Source of the DNA: Ensifer adhaerens
GTDB lineage: Bacteria > Pseudomonadota > Alphaproteobacteria > Rhizobiales > Rhizobiaceae
Length of the DNA: 64,000 nucleotides
Direction: 5' to 3'
Assembly (NCBI RefSeq): GCF_013283195.1
Contig: NZ_JABEKT010000004.1
Location: forward strand, 332,452-396,451
Below, in pieces: positions 48,528-57,572 of the stretch (within the stretch, counting starts at the first letter, position 1; every line of letters starts with the position of its first letter). A program made the translations under genes and the position numbers. A model generated the notes under the pieces. The model had not been told where the DNA came from and did not search any database. It saw only the letters and a list, made by a program, of their open reading frames with translations.

Positions 48528-50312
48528 TTAGGTGACGACCAGACCCGAAGAGCAGACCGTCATGCTCCGTCCCCGCGCCTTGGCGTCGAGCAGCGCCGCA
48601 TCGGCTCGCGTCAAAAGCGTTGCCACCGTACCCTCGCGCGGCGACGAGGCGATGCCGATCGACACCGACACGGAGCCGAGGATGCGGCCACGATGGGAAA
48701 GCGGCGTCGTGCCGATCTTGTCACGCAGGCGCTCGGCAAACTCGAAGCCCGCCGCCTCGCTCATGTCTGGCAGAAGCATGGTGAACTCTTCGCCGCCGAA
48801 ACGATAGGTCGTTGCGAGTTCGCCGGCCGCGTCGAGCATGATCTGGGCCACATACTGCATCACCACGTCGCCGGCATCGTGGCCGAACTCGTCGTTGAAG
48901 CGCTTGAAATGATCGATGTCGATCATCAGGCAGACGAGTGGTTTTCCGGCCCGCTCCCGCGATTGCTTGTTCAGCGCTTCATCAAGGCAGCGCCGGTTGA
49001 GGAGCCCCGTCAGGGCGTCACGGACAGCCAGATTGGTCAGCTTCTCGCGCAGTTGCAGATTGGCGACGGCAAGGCCGATGTTTTCCGCGATCAGTTCGAG
49101 ATAGAGCCGCGACGTCTCGACGGCTGGCTGCTCGGGTGAGCGCTCCTCGAAATAGAGCAGGCCGATCGTATCGCCCTGCGCCGTCAGCGGCACGCATAGC
49201 CCCGCGACATCGCTCTCGTCCAGATGCTGGCAGGCGATATCGCTCTGGCCGCCATTGCTGACATGCGGCCGGCCGCGCCGCAGTCCCCAGCAGGCACTCG
49301 ACGGGAAAGCGTCTGCCGAATGCTGCGGGTAGAGCCAGGTTCCGACAAGCGTCAGCGACGTCCGGTTGTCATTTAGCACATAGAGATGGCCGGCAAGGTT
49401 GGGAAAGATCTGCGGCGCAAACCGTGCGACCACCTCTGCCAGCTCCTCCTGGATCTGGCAGGCCTGTAGCCGGTGCATCATCTGCAGGATCAGGTCCTTG
49501 GTCTGCTGATCGAGCCGCCGCTCGGCATCCAGCCGATCGCGCTCCAGCCCGTTGGTGCGAAAGATATGGATCGCCTCGTTCATCTCGCCGATCTCGTCGC
49601 GACGGCGGTCGAGCGGCACTTCCACTTCGTAATCCTGCTTGGCAAGCCGCGTGACGATGCCGGTCATGCGCACAAGCGGCATGGCCACACGCCGTTTGAG
49701 CACGAAATAGAGCACGCCCAGGAACAGTGCCGCCGTCATGGCGAGCATCGTCTTCGCCGCGATGCCGAACCAGTCGCTGCGCTCCTTCGCCTGTTCCAGA
49801 GCAGCACCGGTCCTGGCCTTCGTCAGTTCGCGGAAGCGGACGACCGTTTCAAGCAACGCGGTCTGAAGCCGGTCGTGCTCCGGGCCGAAGAGCATCTGTT
49901 GCGCCGCCGCCTGATCGCCCTTCTGATAGGCGTCGATCGCGGCAACCTCGATCTTGTCGAGAGCCTCCGCCTCGCGCTCGACCTCCTGAAGAGCGGCCAG
50001 TTCCTCAGGCGCAGCACCGAGTTCGCGCACGCTCCGGATTGCCGCCTCGTGGGTGCGCTCCTCCTCTTCCTTGCCATGGAAGTCTTCCAGATGGCGCAGG
50101 TCTCCCCGCATCACATAGAGGCGTGCGGCATCGCTTCGCTCTTCGGCACCGAGCGCGAGTTCCTCGCCAAGCGTGTCGAGCACAAGGTGCTGCTCGGCCG
50201 CCTGCCGCTCCTCGATCGCGCTGTTCGTCGACAGGATGAAGGCCACACCGGACAATCCGGTCAAAAGGACCGTGACGCCGTATGCCCAGTTTGTGATCGC
50301 ATTGATTCTCAT
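48528..50312 (-). CDS. Membrane-anchored diguanylate cyclase with HAMP, GAF and GGDEF domains
   Basis: 594 residues. An N-terminal membrane helix (TVLLTGLSGVAFILSTNSA), a periplasmic four-helix-type sensor (about 35-185, Glu-rich), a second membrane helix (MLAMTAALFLGVLYFVL), HAMP (MPLVRMTGIVTRLAKQDYEVEVPLDRR), a GAF-like domain (about 280-410; IFPNLAGHLYVL…ACWGLRRGRPHVSN…GLCVPLTAQGDTIGLLYFEE) and GGDEF (DALTGLLNRRCLDEAL…YRFGGEEF). The GGEEF site is intact, so it should make cyclic di-GMP. The allosteric RxxD inhibitory site is not seen. No c-di-GMP phosphodiesterase domain. Stand-alone gene. Confidence 0.88.
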   Translation of the reverse strand: MRINAITNWAYGVTVLLTGLSGVAFILSTNSAIEERQAAEQHLVLDTLGEELALGAEERSDAARLYVMRGDLRHLEDFHGKEEEERTHEAAIRSVRELGAAPEELAALQEVEREAEALDKIEVAAIDAYQKGDQAAAQQMLFGPEHDRLQTALLETVVRFRELTKARTGAALEQAKERSDWFGIAAKTMLAMTAALFLGVLYFVLKRRVAMPLVRMTGIVTRLAKQDYEVEVPLDRRRDEIGEMNEAIHIFRTNGLERDRLDAERRLDQQTKDLILQMMHRLQACQIQEELAEVVARFAPQIFPNLAGHLYVLNDNRTSLTLVGTWLYPQHSADAFPSSACWGLRRGRPHVSNGGQSDIACQHLDESDVAGLCVPLTAQGDTIGLLYFEERSPEQPAVETSRLYLELIAENIGLAVANLQLREKLTNLAVRDALTGLLNRRCLDEALNKQSRERAGKPLVCLMIDIDHFKRFNDEFGHDAGDVVMQYVAQIMLDAAGELATTYRFGGEEFTMLLPDMSEAAGFEFAERLRDKIGTTPLSHRGRILGSVSVSIGIASSPREGTVATLLTRADAALLDAKARGRSMTVCSSGLVVT

Positions 50313-50618
50313 GGGATGAACTATAGCCGATGCCGATGGAGAGCGGATTAAGCGCTTCGGCCGCTTTTGGCGACAGTTTTTCTACGTGTACGGGCGGGCG
50401 CCCATGTAATCGCGCTCAAGCCCCTCCTCTCCCCGGTCCTGCGACGTTGACAATGGCTATCAGCCGTCGCGTCCTGAGGTTCTCGTTATCTTTCGATCGT
50501 CCGGAAATCACACCGCACACACTGCTCGTGCCGGAAGTGCGTCTCGCAAAGTCGAGCGCGCCCCGGACAGGGCCCTGCCCCGGGGTCGCTCGGATCAGCT
50601 ATGTTGCAGGGCGTGAGA
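50313..50618. other. Gene-free stretch with a long terminator hairpin
   Basis: 306 bp between the cyclase start and the receptor stop. It holds the cyclase promoter and the receptor terminator (50555-50590). No ORF with coding character was seen. Confidence 0.45.
50555..50590 (-). terminator. Terminator of the siderophore receptor gene
   Basis: CCCCGG (50561-50566) pairs with CCGGGG (50580-50585) around an inner palindrome CAGGGCCCTG (50568-50577), with outer AGCG/CGCT. It is 29 bp after the receptor stop on the - strand. Confidence 0.55.
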
Positions 50619-52829
50619 CTACCATTCCTTGCTGAGCTTCAAGGTAAACGTCCGGCTTTCGCCATAGCCGCAGACCGAAAGTCCCTGGCACCCCTTCACA
50701 TATTCCCTGTCGAAGAGGTTGGAGACATTCAGCGACGCCGCCCAATCGTTCTTTTCATAGCGGATCGCCGCATCGACCAGGGCGGCGGAAGAGACCTTGC
50801 GTGTGTTTTCCGCGTCAGCCCAGGATTCCCCCTGGTACCTGACGCCTGCGCCAAGGCTGACCCCTTCGAACGCTCCTGATGGCACGGTATAGTCAAGCCA
50901 CAGCGATGCCTGGGCGTTGGGAACAAGGTACGGCGTCTTACCCACCAACGTCGTGTTGGCGTCTTCGGTCACCTCAAGATCGATGAAATCAAGGCCGGCG
51001 ATCAGCTTCCAGTCCTCGTTGATGTTGGCCTTGCCCTCAAGCTCGATGCCGCGGGACCGCACCTCGCCCGTCTGGGTGGAAATGCTCGTCAACGGGTTGG
51101 TCACGAGGGCATTGCGTTTGGTGAGCTGGTAGAGCGATGCGGTCAGTACACCGTCGAAGAACGTTGGCTCGTACTTCACCCCGACCTCGAACTGTTCACC
51201 TTCCTGGGGCTTGGTATTTCCTGTGGCGGTCACCGCCACGATCGGGTTGAAGAAAGTTGCAACGCTGACATAAGGCGTCACGCCGTTGTCGAATTCGTAG
51301 GCAAGGCCGGCGCGGCCGCTGAAAGCGCCTTCGTTGTAGCTGAAGCTATTGTCTTGCGTCGGCGCCCAGAAGGTCGGACCGTTCCTGGTCTTGGTGTCCA
51401 CGTAGTCGTAGCGGCCATTGAGCGTCACGAGCCAGCCGTTGCCGAACCTGATCTGATCCTGCGCGTAAACGCCCAACTGCTGCTGCGTCACCACCTGATT
51501 GATATAGATGGCGTTGGCGGGCTGCGGCGCACCGTAAATCGGGTTGGTTGCGCTGATTGGCGTGGCAGCCGACGAAGCCTGAACATGATCCAGCCGGTAA
51601 TATTTGTAATCGAGACCAACGAGTAGCGTGTGCTCCAGCGCTCCTGTCTCGAACTCTCCCTCGACACGGTTGTCGACGGCAAAGGTATCGACCTTCGATG
51701 TCGCTTCGAACCCCACGCGATAGAGCAGATTGTCCGGGGTGGCCGGCACTGTCGACGACGGGAAAGGCAGGCTCGGATCGTAGTATCCGTAGGGATAAGG
51801 GCCGTTCTCATGCTTGTAGAGATGGCCGTAGCGCAGGTTCTGGCTGAACTGCCATCCACCTTCGAACTCGTGCTTGAATTCATAGCCGGCCATCTGCTGG
51901 ACATAGCTGCCCTCGTCCAGATCAGGCTCGCCAAAAAATGCATCGCGATCGATCTTGCCGAACGGCGCATCGACGACAGTGCCGACATAAGGCAGGAAGC
52001 CATTGCCGACATGCACCTGATCGAGACCCTGCAGGACGCCATAGACCGTCAGGCTGGTCGCATCATCGGGTGCGTAAGTGATCTGCGGAATGAGCAGACC
52101 ACGCAGATCGTTCGAGAAGTCGGTATAGGTGTCGCCGCCCGACACCTTGCCGGTGACGCGATAGCGGATGGTGCCGTCGTCCGTCAGCTTGTCGTTGACG
52201 TCGAAGCCGGTGAAGGCGTTGCCGTCACTGTTGATGCCGATCTCGGTATAGTACAGCGGCTCGTCGAGCGGCCGCTTGCTGATCAGGCTGATGATACCCC
52301 CCGGATTGGCGCCGCCGTAGAGAACCGATGCCGGGCCTTTGAGCACCTCAACGCGCTCCAGCATGAACGGGTCGATCTGGAAGCCACCGAAGCCGAAACT
52401 GAACAGCGACAGACCATCGAGGAATACGCCGGTCTGCGACGCGTCGAAGCCGCGGATGTAATACCAATCCGTATCGGCATCGACACCGAAGGGCTCGGTG
52501 GTCACGCCGGGCGTGTAGCGCAGGGCCTCGTCGATCTTGTTGACGACGCCGCGATCGTCAAGTTCCTCGCGACCAATAACGGAGACGGATTGCGGAATTT
52601 CGCTGATCGGCGTGGCCGATTTCGAGCCGGTCGTCGATGCTTTTGCGACGTAACCCTCGACAGGGCCCGTGGCGTCGTCGCGCCCGCCCGGCGCCTGCAC
52701 CTCGATCTTCTCGAGTTTCGTGGCGCTACCGTCCTGGGCCGCAGCCGCGGTCGACACAAGCAACGCGATGCCGGCAACGCCGCTCGCCAGAAAATCTCTC
52801 AAACGCACACTCTTGCCATCACGCTGCAT
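50619..52829 (-). CDS. TonB-dependent siderophore receptor
   Basis: 736 residues from ATG 52829 (AGGGGCG upstream; the frame runs on but without a signal peptide). The signal peptide ends near STAAAAQ. A TonB box-like DDATGPVEGYVA precedes the plug domain (TPISEIPQSVSVIGREELDDRGVVNKIDEALRYTPGV), the family pattern for siderophore receptors such as FhuA/FoxA. The barrel ends with aromatic FTLKLSKEW. It takes ferric siderophore across the outer membrane, dependent on TonB. A RirA-type box lies upstream and an AraC regulator gene just beyond. The exact siderophore is not readable. Confidence 0.9.
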   Translation of the reverse strand: MQRDGKSVRLRDFLASGVAGIALLVSTAAAAQDGSATKLEKIEVQAPGGRDDATGPVEGYVAKASTTGSKSATPISEIPQSVSVIGREELDDRGVVNKIDEALRYTPGVTTEPFGVDADTDWYYIRGFDASQTGVFLDGLSLFSFGFGGFQIDPFMLERVEVLKGPASVLYGGANPGGIISLISKRPLDEPLYYTEIGINSDGNAFTGFDVNDKLTDDGTIRYRVTGKVSGGDTYTDFSNDLRGLLIPQITYAPDDATSLTVYGVLQGLDQVHVGNGFLPYVGTVVDAPFGKIDRDAFFGEPDLDEGSYVQQMAGYEFKHEFEGGWQFSQNLRYGHLYKHENGPYPYGYYDPSLPFPSSTVPATPDNLLYRVGFEATSKVDTFAVDNRVEGEFETGALEHTLLVGLDYKYYRLDHVQASSAATPISATNPIYGAPQPANAIYINQVVTQQQLGVYAQDQIRFGNGWLVTLNGRYDYVDTKTRNGPTFWAPTQDNSFSYNEGAFSGRAGLAYEFDNGVTPYVSVATFFNPIVAVTATGNTKPQEGEQFEVGVKYEPTFFDGVLTASLYQLTKRNALVTNPLTSISTQTGEVRSRGIELEGKANINEDWKLIAGLDFIDLEVTEDANTTLVGKTPYLVPNAQASLWLDYTVPSGAFEGVSLGAGVRYQGESWADAENTRKVSSAALVDAAIRYEKNDWAASLNVSNLFDREYVKGCQGLSVCGYGESRTFTLKLSKEW

Positions 52830-52902
52830 CGTATCGTCGCCCCTGCTTGCCCGGCCTGCTATCCCCACAGCGTAGGGCCTGGCTTTATGACTGCTGATAA
52901 GA

Positions 52903-52917
52903 TGACCGTTTATATCA
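52903..52917 (-). promoter_or_regulatory. Candidate RirA iron-responsive operator
   Basis: TGA-CCGTTTATA-TCA fits the IRO pattern TGA-N9-TCA that binds RirA in rhizobia, 74 bp before the receptor start. The surrounding AT-rich stretch would hold the promoter. The pattern is short, so the match can occur by chance. Confidence 0.5.
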
Positions 52918-52951
52918 AGTATTGGGGCGCGGCTTGTTTCGATCGCTGAAA

Positions 52952-52993
52952 GTTGAACACTTTTGGGCAAATGTGCACGGGCAACTGTTCAAC
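52952..52993. promoter_or_regulatory. Inverted repeat in the receptor/AraC gap
   Basis: GTTGAACA (52952-52959) and TGTTCAAC (52986-52993) are perfect inverted 8-mers 26 bp apart, and two GGGCAA copies (52965, 52979) lie between them, 14 bp apart. This is a likely binding place for the AraC-type regulator. Confidence 0.45.
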
Positions 52994-53008
52994 GAAAATG
53001 GCATTTGC

Positions 53009-53893
53009 TCAAGAAAGACGGCTTCTTTTCCAAAGAGCCGGCGTGGCGCCGACCGCCTTGCGGAAGACCCGGGTGAAGTGAGCCTGGTCCGAAAAGCCCG
53101 TTTCGGCAGCGATCTCGGTCAGCGACACCTCGTTTTTCACGAGGAGATGCTTTGCCCGCTCGATCCGGGCATTCATCTGCCACTGGTGTGGCGCCACCCC
53201 GGTCGAAGCCTTGAACGCGTGGCTGAAATGCGATTGCGAAAGGCCGGCAAGGCTTGCCAGTTCCTCCAGCCTGATGTTGCGAACGCTGTTTTCCTCGATG
53301 TAGTCCACCACCCGGCGCAGCTGCCAGGACGCTAGCTGGCTGCGCTTGCGGACGCTGTTGCGGTTGAGCTTCATCAGGTCGATGAAAAGAGCGACCGTCA
53401 GCCCGTCGCCATAGAGATCGTGAAGCGGCTGCGGGTTCAGGCATTCCGACGCGATCAGCCGGGCGAGCTGAAGAAATCGCTCGTCCTCAAACATCAGCCG
53501 CGGCACGTCGCACTGACCGGCATCGAGGTCCTCCATCAGCCGCCGGCTGAGGATGTCGATGTTGAAGTGCAAATCGAGGTGGCGGATATATCTGACATCG
53601 ACCACATCGGCCCAGATCTCCATGCCCGACGGGATGTAGGAGATCGCCTGTTCGCGGTAATCCTGCACGATGCCGTTCGCCTGGGATGAGAGTTTGACGT
53701 TGCGGTTGCTCCCACCCTGCGCATCCAGCACGATGAACATCCGTGGATCGCTGGAGACGTAGTAGCCACCGGCATGCGGGTCGCATTCGACGTCCCACAC
53801 GTCGGCGATGATCCCGTTCCATTCCCGACGATGCAACTCGCCCAGGACCTTGAAACCGGCAATCTTGTTCTGCATGCGCGGCTGAAACGTCAT
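53009..53893 (-). CDS. AraC-family transcriptional regulator
   Basis: 294 residues from ATG 53893. ATG 53875 or a start up to 54007 are alternatives and none has a strong ribosome-binding site. The N-terminal half is a ligand-sensing region. The C-terminal 100 residues contain the double HTH (RLEELASLAGLSQSHFSHAFKASTGVAPHQWQMNARIERAKHLL and SLTEIAAETGFSDQAHFTRVFRKAVGATPALWKR). It lies upstream of the siderophore receptor gene in the same direction. AraC-type activators of siderophore receptors often sense the ferric siderophore, which is inference here. Confidence 0.85.
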   Translation of the reverse strand: MTFQPRMQNKIAGFKVLGELHRREWNGIIADVWDVECDPHAGGYYVSSDPRMFIVLDAQGGSNRNVKLSSQANGIVQDYREQAISYIPSGMEIWADVVDVRYIRHLDLHFNIDILSRRLMEDLDAGQCDVPRLMFEDERFLQLARLIASECLNPQPLHDLYGDGLTVALFIDLMKLNRNSVRKRSQLASWQLRRVVDYIEENSVRNIRLEELASLAGLSQSHFSHAFKASTGVAPHQWQMNARIERAKHLLVKNEVSLTEIAAETGFSDQAHFTRVFRKAVGATPALWKRSRLS

Positions 53894-54142
53894 TATCGCG
53901 TTGCCCGTCTTCGGGAAGGTGGAGTTTTCGGTTGCTTTATTCTTTCCTCTATTACTCACCTTTAAACCGCAACGAAAGTCCCCGGCGGTGGCTTTTCCGA
54001 TGGGCACAGCCCAGAGGGCCTAAGCACAAAACCCGCTGACCACACGACTATTTCACGCAGTCCACACCAAAGGACCACACGGGCAGTCCCCACGATGGTC
54101 GATCAGGCTATAAGACCTTCCATGAACAATCTGGAGACCACA

Positions 54143-54349
54143 ATGGAAACCGTTGAAATCGCCGACCGCAGCGAGTTTGCCCTCTGGGCAATCCAGCGCG
54201 CCCAGGAAATCGTCGTAACCGAAGGCGCGTCTTTCGCGATGGCCGCACGCGATTTGGACGACGCAGCCTTGAGTGCGGCTGCAGCAGCGCTCGGCAAGGC
54301 CATCAGCGAGGCCATGCTCGAAGTCTTTGACGGCCTCGTTTCCGACTGA
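54143..54349 (+). CDS. Small hypothetical protein
   Basis: 68 residues from ATG 54143, with GGAG 6 bp before. The frame is open to 54095 with weaker starts. The protein is acidic, alanine-rich and helical (METVEIADRSEFALWAIQRAQEIVVTEGASFAMAARDLDDAALSAAAAALGKAISEAML). No signal peptide, no family recognised. Its stop lies 46 bp from the convergent beta-lactamase-like gene end. Coding status is likely from composition, but function is unknown. Confidence 0.5.
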   Translation: METVEIADRSEFALWAIQRAQEIVVTEGASFAMAARDLDDAALSAAAAALGKAISEAMLEVFDGLVSD

Positions 54350-54394
54350 TTGGGCAGACACAAAGGGCAGCGCACATGCGGCCCTGTCTCCCTG

Positions 54395-55255
54395 TCATTG
54401 TCTGGCCTTCTGCCTTGCGAGTTCCTTCTTGAAGGCGGCGCGGGATTGCTCGACGATCCGGCCGAGCAGCCCCGGATCGACGAAGGCATCCTTGTCGCCT
54501 GCGTCTCGTCGCGCCGCCCTTCCGAGAACATCGGCGAATTCCGGATGCGCGGGCAACACCACATCCGCCTTCATGGCCGCAAGCCGGTCGAAGCTCACCT
54601 CGAAATCACCGACGATGCCGGGGTAGCGCCTGTTGCCGAAGAGCTTGTTGCCGGCAACGGTGACGCTGCAGGGAAAGACCACCTTGAGCGCGCGTCCGTC
54701 CTCGATCGCCGATGTCGACCAGGTGGTGCAGCCCGGTGTGTGCCCTGCCGTCAGCGTCGCCTTCATACTGACATCTCCGAGCGTCACAGCGTCGCCGTCG
54801 GCAAGAACATGATCGACTTTGACAGGCGGAAACGTCCCGCGCTTGTAGCTGGTCTCGCCGCCATGCAGACCGTTTTCCAGAGCCCAGCGATCGGCCGCGA
54901 TCGCATGGAGCTTGGCGCCGCTATCTCGCTTGATCTGGGCTACCCCGGCGACGTGATCGTAATGGGCATGGCTGGTAACGATGATCTTGACATCCGAGAG
55001 CTTGAAACCGAGCGCAGCGATATTGTCTTCGACAAGCGCGGCCGTGCTTTTCAGCGTGCCGTCGAGCAGGATCGCCTTCCTGCCCGAGGTGATAAGATAG
55101 GCCGACAACCCCTTGGTGCCGACGTAGTAAATGTTGCCGACGACGCGAAACGGCTTTGTCGGTCGGGACCAGTCGGCGTTGTCGGCCGTGGCCGCACTGG
55201 CCATGCAGAAGGTGGCGACCACCGTCGCCAGACCGAGCCTCTTCAACGTTCTCAT
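54395..55255 (-). CDS. Metallo-beta-lactamase, subclass B3-like
   Basis: 286 residues from ATG 55255 (MRTLKRLGLATVV…). A longer open frame adds 42 residues of non-signal sequence and is rejected. Signal peptide ends near SAATADNADW. The zinc set is intact: HAHYDH (sites H116, H118, D120, H121 in standard numbering), His of GHTPGCTTWS (H196) and His of LPAHPEFAD (H263), which is the B3 arrangement. It should be periplasmic and able to hydrolyse beta-lactams. Some B3-like proteins have other substrates. It is divergent from a polysaccharide deacetylase gene and near an AmpR-type regulator and PBP genes. Confidence 0.8.
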   Translation of the reverse strand: MRTLKRLGLATVVATFCMASAATADNADWSRPTKPFRVVGNIYYVGTKGLSAYLITSGRKAILLDGTLKSTAALVEDNIAALGFKLSDVKIIVTSHAHYDHVAGVAQIKRDSGAKLHAIAADRWALENGLHGGETSYKRGTFPPVKVDHVLADGDAVTLGDVSMKATLTAGHTPGCTTWSTSAIEDGRALKVVFPCSVTVAGNKLFGNRRYPGIVGDFEVSFDRLAAMKADVVLPAHPEFADVLGRAARRDAGDKDAFVDPGLLGRIVEQSRAAFKKELARQKARQ

Positions 55256-55508
55256 ACATGCCTCCGCATCTCGAATTTGGTTTCCGCGAACTTTGGATGC
55301 GCCTTGCCTAAGCAGCCGCGACGAGGACGGCAAACGACGATAATTTGCGGCAGCCATTAGAATTATTTGGATTTCGACCATCGGTGACGATCACTATCGG
55401 CAGCCGCGCCGCTGACGATTGCGGCAGCGAGAAAATTTCGACCACGCAATGCTCATGCAACCCTTGAGACCGAGTGTCGCTCGCATTGCGACCAGCGGAA
55501 GAGGGACG

Positions 55509-56558
55509 ATGGTGAAGGGAACCGGGCTTCACGGCGACGGCGGCACGCAGCAAAGCGTGGTCCGGGCCTGCGTGCGAAGGGTTCGCACGATCGGGCGTTT
55601 CCTGCTGCTTGCTTTCACGCCCTGGCTCGCCCTCGGTTTCTTCCTTGTCGAGGCCCATGCCGAGACCAAAGGCGATGCACGAGAGAAATCCGTCGCCATC
55701 ACCTTCGACGACCTGCCGCATGCCCGCGCCGGCGAGGACGGAACGGATGGGCCCTCCATCCAAAGCATCGAAGAGACAAATGCCCGCATTCTTTCAGCCC
55801 TCAAGGCACACAAGGCGCCGGCGATCGGCTTTGTAGTCGAGAGCAAGGTTCGCGCTGTCGGGCCGCGAGCGAAAACCATCCTGAAGAGTTGGACCGGACC
55901 GCGGCTGACGCTCGGCAATCACACCTTCTCGCATGCGGACACCAATGCGCTCGACCTTGCCGGCATCAAGCGCGAAATCGTCGATGGCGAGAAAACGGCG
56001 CGGCAACTCCTCAGGGCCGCGGGAAAGGAGCTGCGCTTCCTGCGGTTCCCTTACAACCACACCGGCGACACCCCGGAAAAGCAGAAAGCGATCGCGACGC
56101 TTGCGGCGAAGCGTGGCTACACGATCGCCGCCTCGACCATCGACACCTCGGACTACGTCTTCGATTGCGCCTATGAACGTGCTCTTGCCGAGAACGACAC
56201 GGAAGCGGCCCACCGCATCAGGACGGCCTATCTGATGCACACCCAGCAACAGATCGCCTATTACGCCGATCTCAACGCGCAGGTCCTTGGCTACGAACCG
56301 CCAGCGATCATGTTGCTACACGTCAACCGACTGAATGCGGACGCGATGAAGGCGATCTTGTCGCTGTTCGAAGAAAGCGGCTACGACTTCGTCACGCTCG
56401 AGAAGGCGCAGGCCGATGCCGCCTATCGGCGTTCGCCCTCCTATGCGACGAAACACGGTCCGATGTGGGGCTATCGTTGGGCGAAAGACAGAAACGTACA
56501 GGTTGACGGCAGCCTCGAAAGAGAGCCGCCGGAATGGATCGTCAGCTACGGCGAATAG
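55509..56558 (+). CDS. Polysaccharide deacetylase (CE4 family)
   Basis: 349 residues from ATG 55509 (AGAGGG upstream). An N-terminal membrane anchor or signal (GRFLLLAFTPWLALGFFLVEAHA) is followed by the NodB-homology domain: TFDDLP carrying the paired Asp, GNHTFSH carrying the zinc histidines, RFPYNHTGD, and the C-terminal MLLHVNRLNADAM histidine. All catalytic residues seem present. The substrate (peptidoglycan or exopolysaccharide) is unknown. It is divergent from the beta-lactamase-like gene (gap 253 bp) and followed by the convergent ampR-like gene. Confidence 0.85.
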   Translation: MVKGTGLHGDGGTQQSVVRACVRRVRTIGRFLLLAFTPWLALGFFLVEAHAETKGDAREKSVAITFDDLPHARAGEDGTDGPSIQSIEETNARILSALKAHKAPAIGFVVESKVRAVGPRAKTILKSWTGPRLTLGNHTFSHADTNALDLAGIKREIVDGEKTARQLLRAAGKELRFLRFPYNHTGDTPEKQKAIATLAAKRGYTIAASTIDTSDYVFDCAYERALAENDTEAAHRIRTAYLMHTQQQIAYYADLNAQVLGYEPPAIMLLHVNRLNADAMKAILSLFEESGYDFVTLEKAQADAAYRRSPSYATKHGPMWGYRWAKDRNVQVDGSLEREPPEWIVSYGE

Positions 56559-56654
56559 CCACAAGCTGCAGCTGTCGGCCTGACCGCCCCACCACGCCCA
56601 ACTCCGAGACATCGCCCATGACTTGGCAGAGCTCCCGCCCGAATGCGGTGGTGC

Positions 56655-57572
56655 CTATGCCGCGCTGCTCGCGGCCGCTCGCTCGGATTGCAGGCAGCTA
56701 TCTTCCTTTTCCGCCATCAACCAATCGTGGAAGGCGGACATCGCCGGCGTCGGGGCGCGCGATTTCAGCCGGGTCAACCAGTAGCTGCCCATCGAGGTAT
56801 AGACGTCGAAGGGCTGGCGCACCGTGCCGTTCGACAGCAGCCGGGAAAACATGAGAGGCGGCGCAAGCGCAACGCCGATGCCCTGGGCTGCCGCCTCCAT
56901 CATGGCGAGCGACGAATCAAACACCACACCTTTGAGAAGCGGCGCCGGATAGGTGATGCCGGCTGCGGCAAACCAGTTCACCCATTCATCCGCCCGGTAG
57001 GAGCGCAGCAGAGTCTGGCTGAGGAGATCAGCAGGACGACGCAGCGTATCGGCCAGCTCAGGAACGCACAGGACCGAAAGCGGCGCTTCGAACAGCCGCG
57101 TCGCCTCGATGTTGTGCCACGAACCGCTGCCGAAGCGAATGGCGTAGTCGAGCCCCTCGGCCGCCATGTCGACGCGATTGTTGTTCGTCGACAACCGGAT
57201 ATCGATGAAAGGATATTTTTCCTGAAAATCCGCAAGCCGGGGCAACAACCAGCCAACGGCGAAGGTGCCGACGGCGCCGATCATCAGGACCTCGCGAAGA
57301 TGACCGCCCTCGAAGCGTTCCAGCATATCGGCCATGCGATCGAAGGAATCCTGAAGCACCGGCAACAACGCCTCGCCCTCGGCGGTGATCATCAGGCCGC
57401 GCGGCAGGCGCTTGAACAGCGTCACGTTCAGCCTGCTTTCCAGGAGCTTGACCTGATGGCTGACAGCCGCCTGCGTCACGCACAATTCGATCGCCGCGCG
57501 GGTGAAGCTCAGATGTCGTGCGGATGCCTCGAAAGCGCGCAGTGCATTGAGAGGGAGATGCGGCCTGACCAT
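56655..57572 (-). CDS. ampR: LysR-family regulator, AmpR-like
   Basis: 305 residues. The sequence follows enterobacterial AmpR closely: PLNALRAFEASARHLSFTRAAIELCVTQAAVSHQVKLLES in the helix-turn-helix, RGLMITAEGEALLPVLQDSFDRMADMLERF, GTFAVGWLLPRLADF, NNRVDMAAEGLDYAIRFGSG-W-H, LLRSYRADEWVNWF, VFDSSLAMMEAAAQGIGVALAP and GSYWLTRLKSR-PTPAM. AmpR senses muropeptides from peptidoglycan recycling and controls beta-lactamase. The usual divergent ampC is absent. In its place a PBP1A gene begins 413 bp away. Confidence 0.85.
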   Translation of the reverse strand: MVRPHLPLNALRAFEASARHLSFTRAAIELCVTQAAVSHQVKLLESRLNVTLFKRLPRGLMITAEGEALLPVLQDSFDRMADMLERFEGGHLREVLMIGAVGTFAVGWLLPRLADFQEKYPFIDIRLSTNNNRVDMAAEGLDYAIRFGSGSWHNIEATRLFEAPLSVLCVPELADTLRRPADLLSQTLLRSYRADEWVNWFAAAGITYPAPLLKGVVFDSSLAMMEAAAQGIGVALAPPLMFSRLLSNGTVRQPFDVYTSMGSYWLTRLKSRAPTPAMSAFHDWLMAEKEDSCLQSERAAASSAA

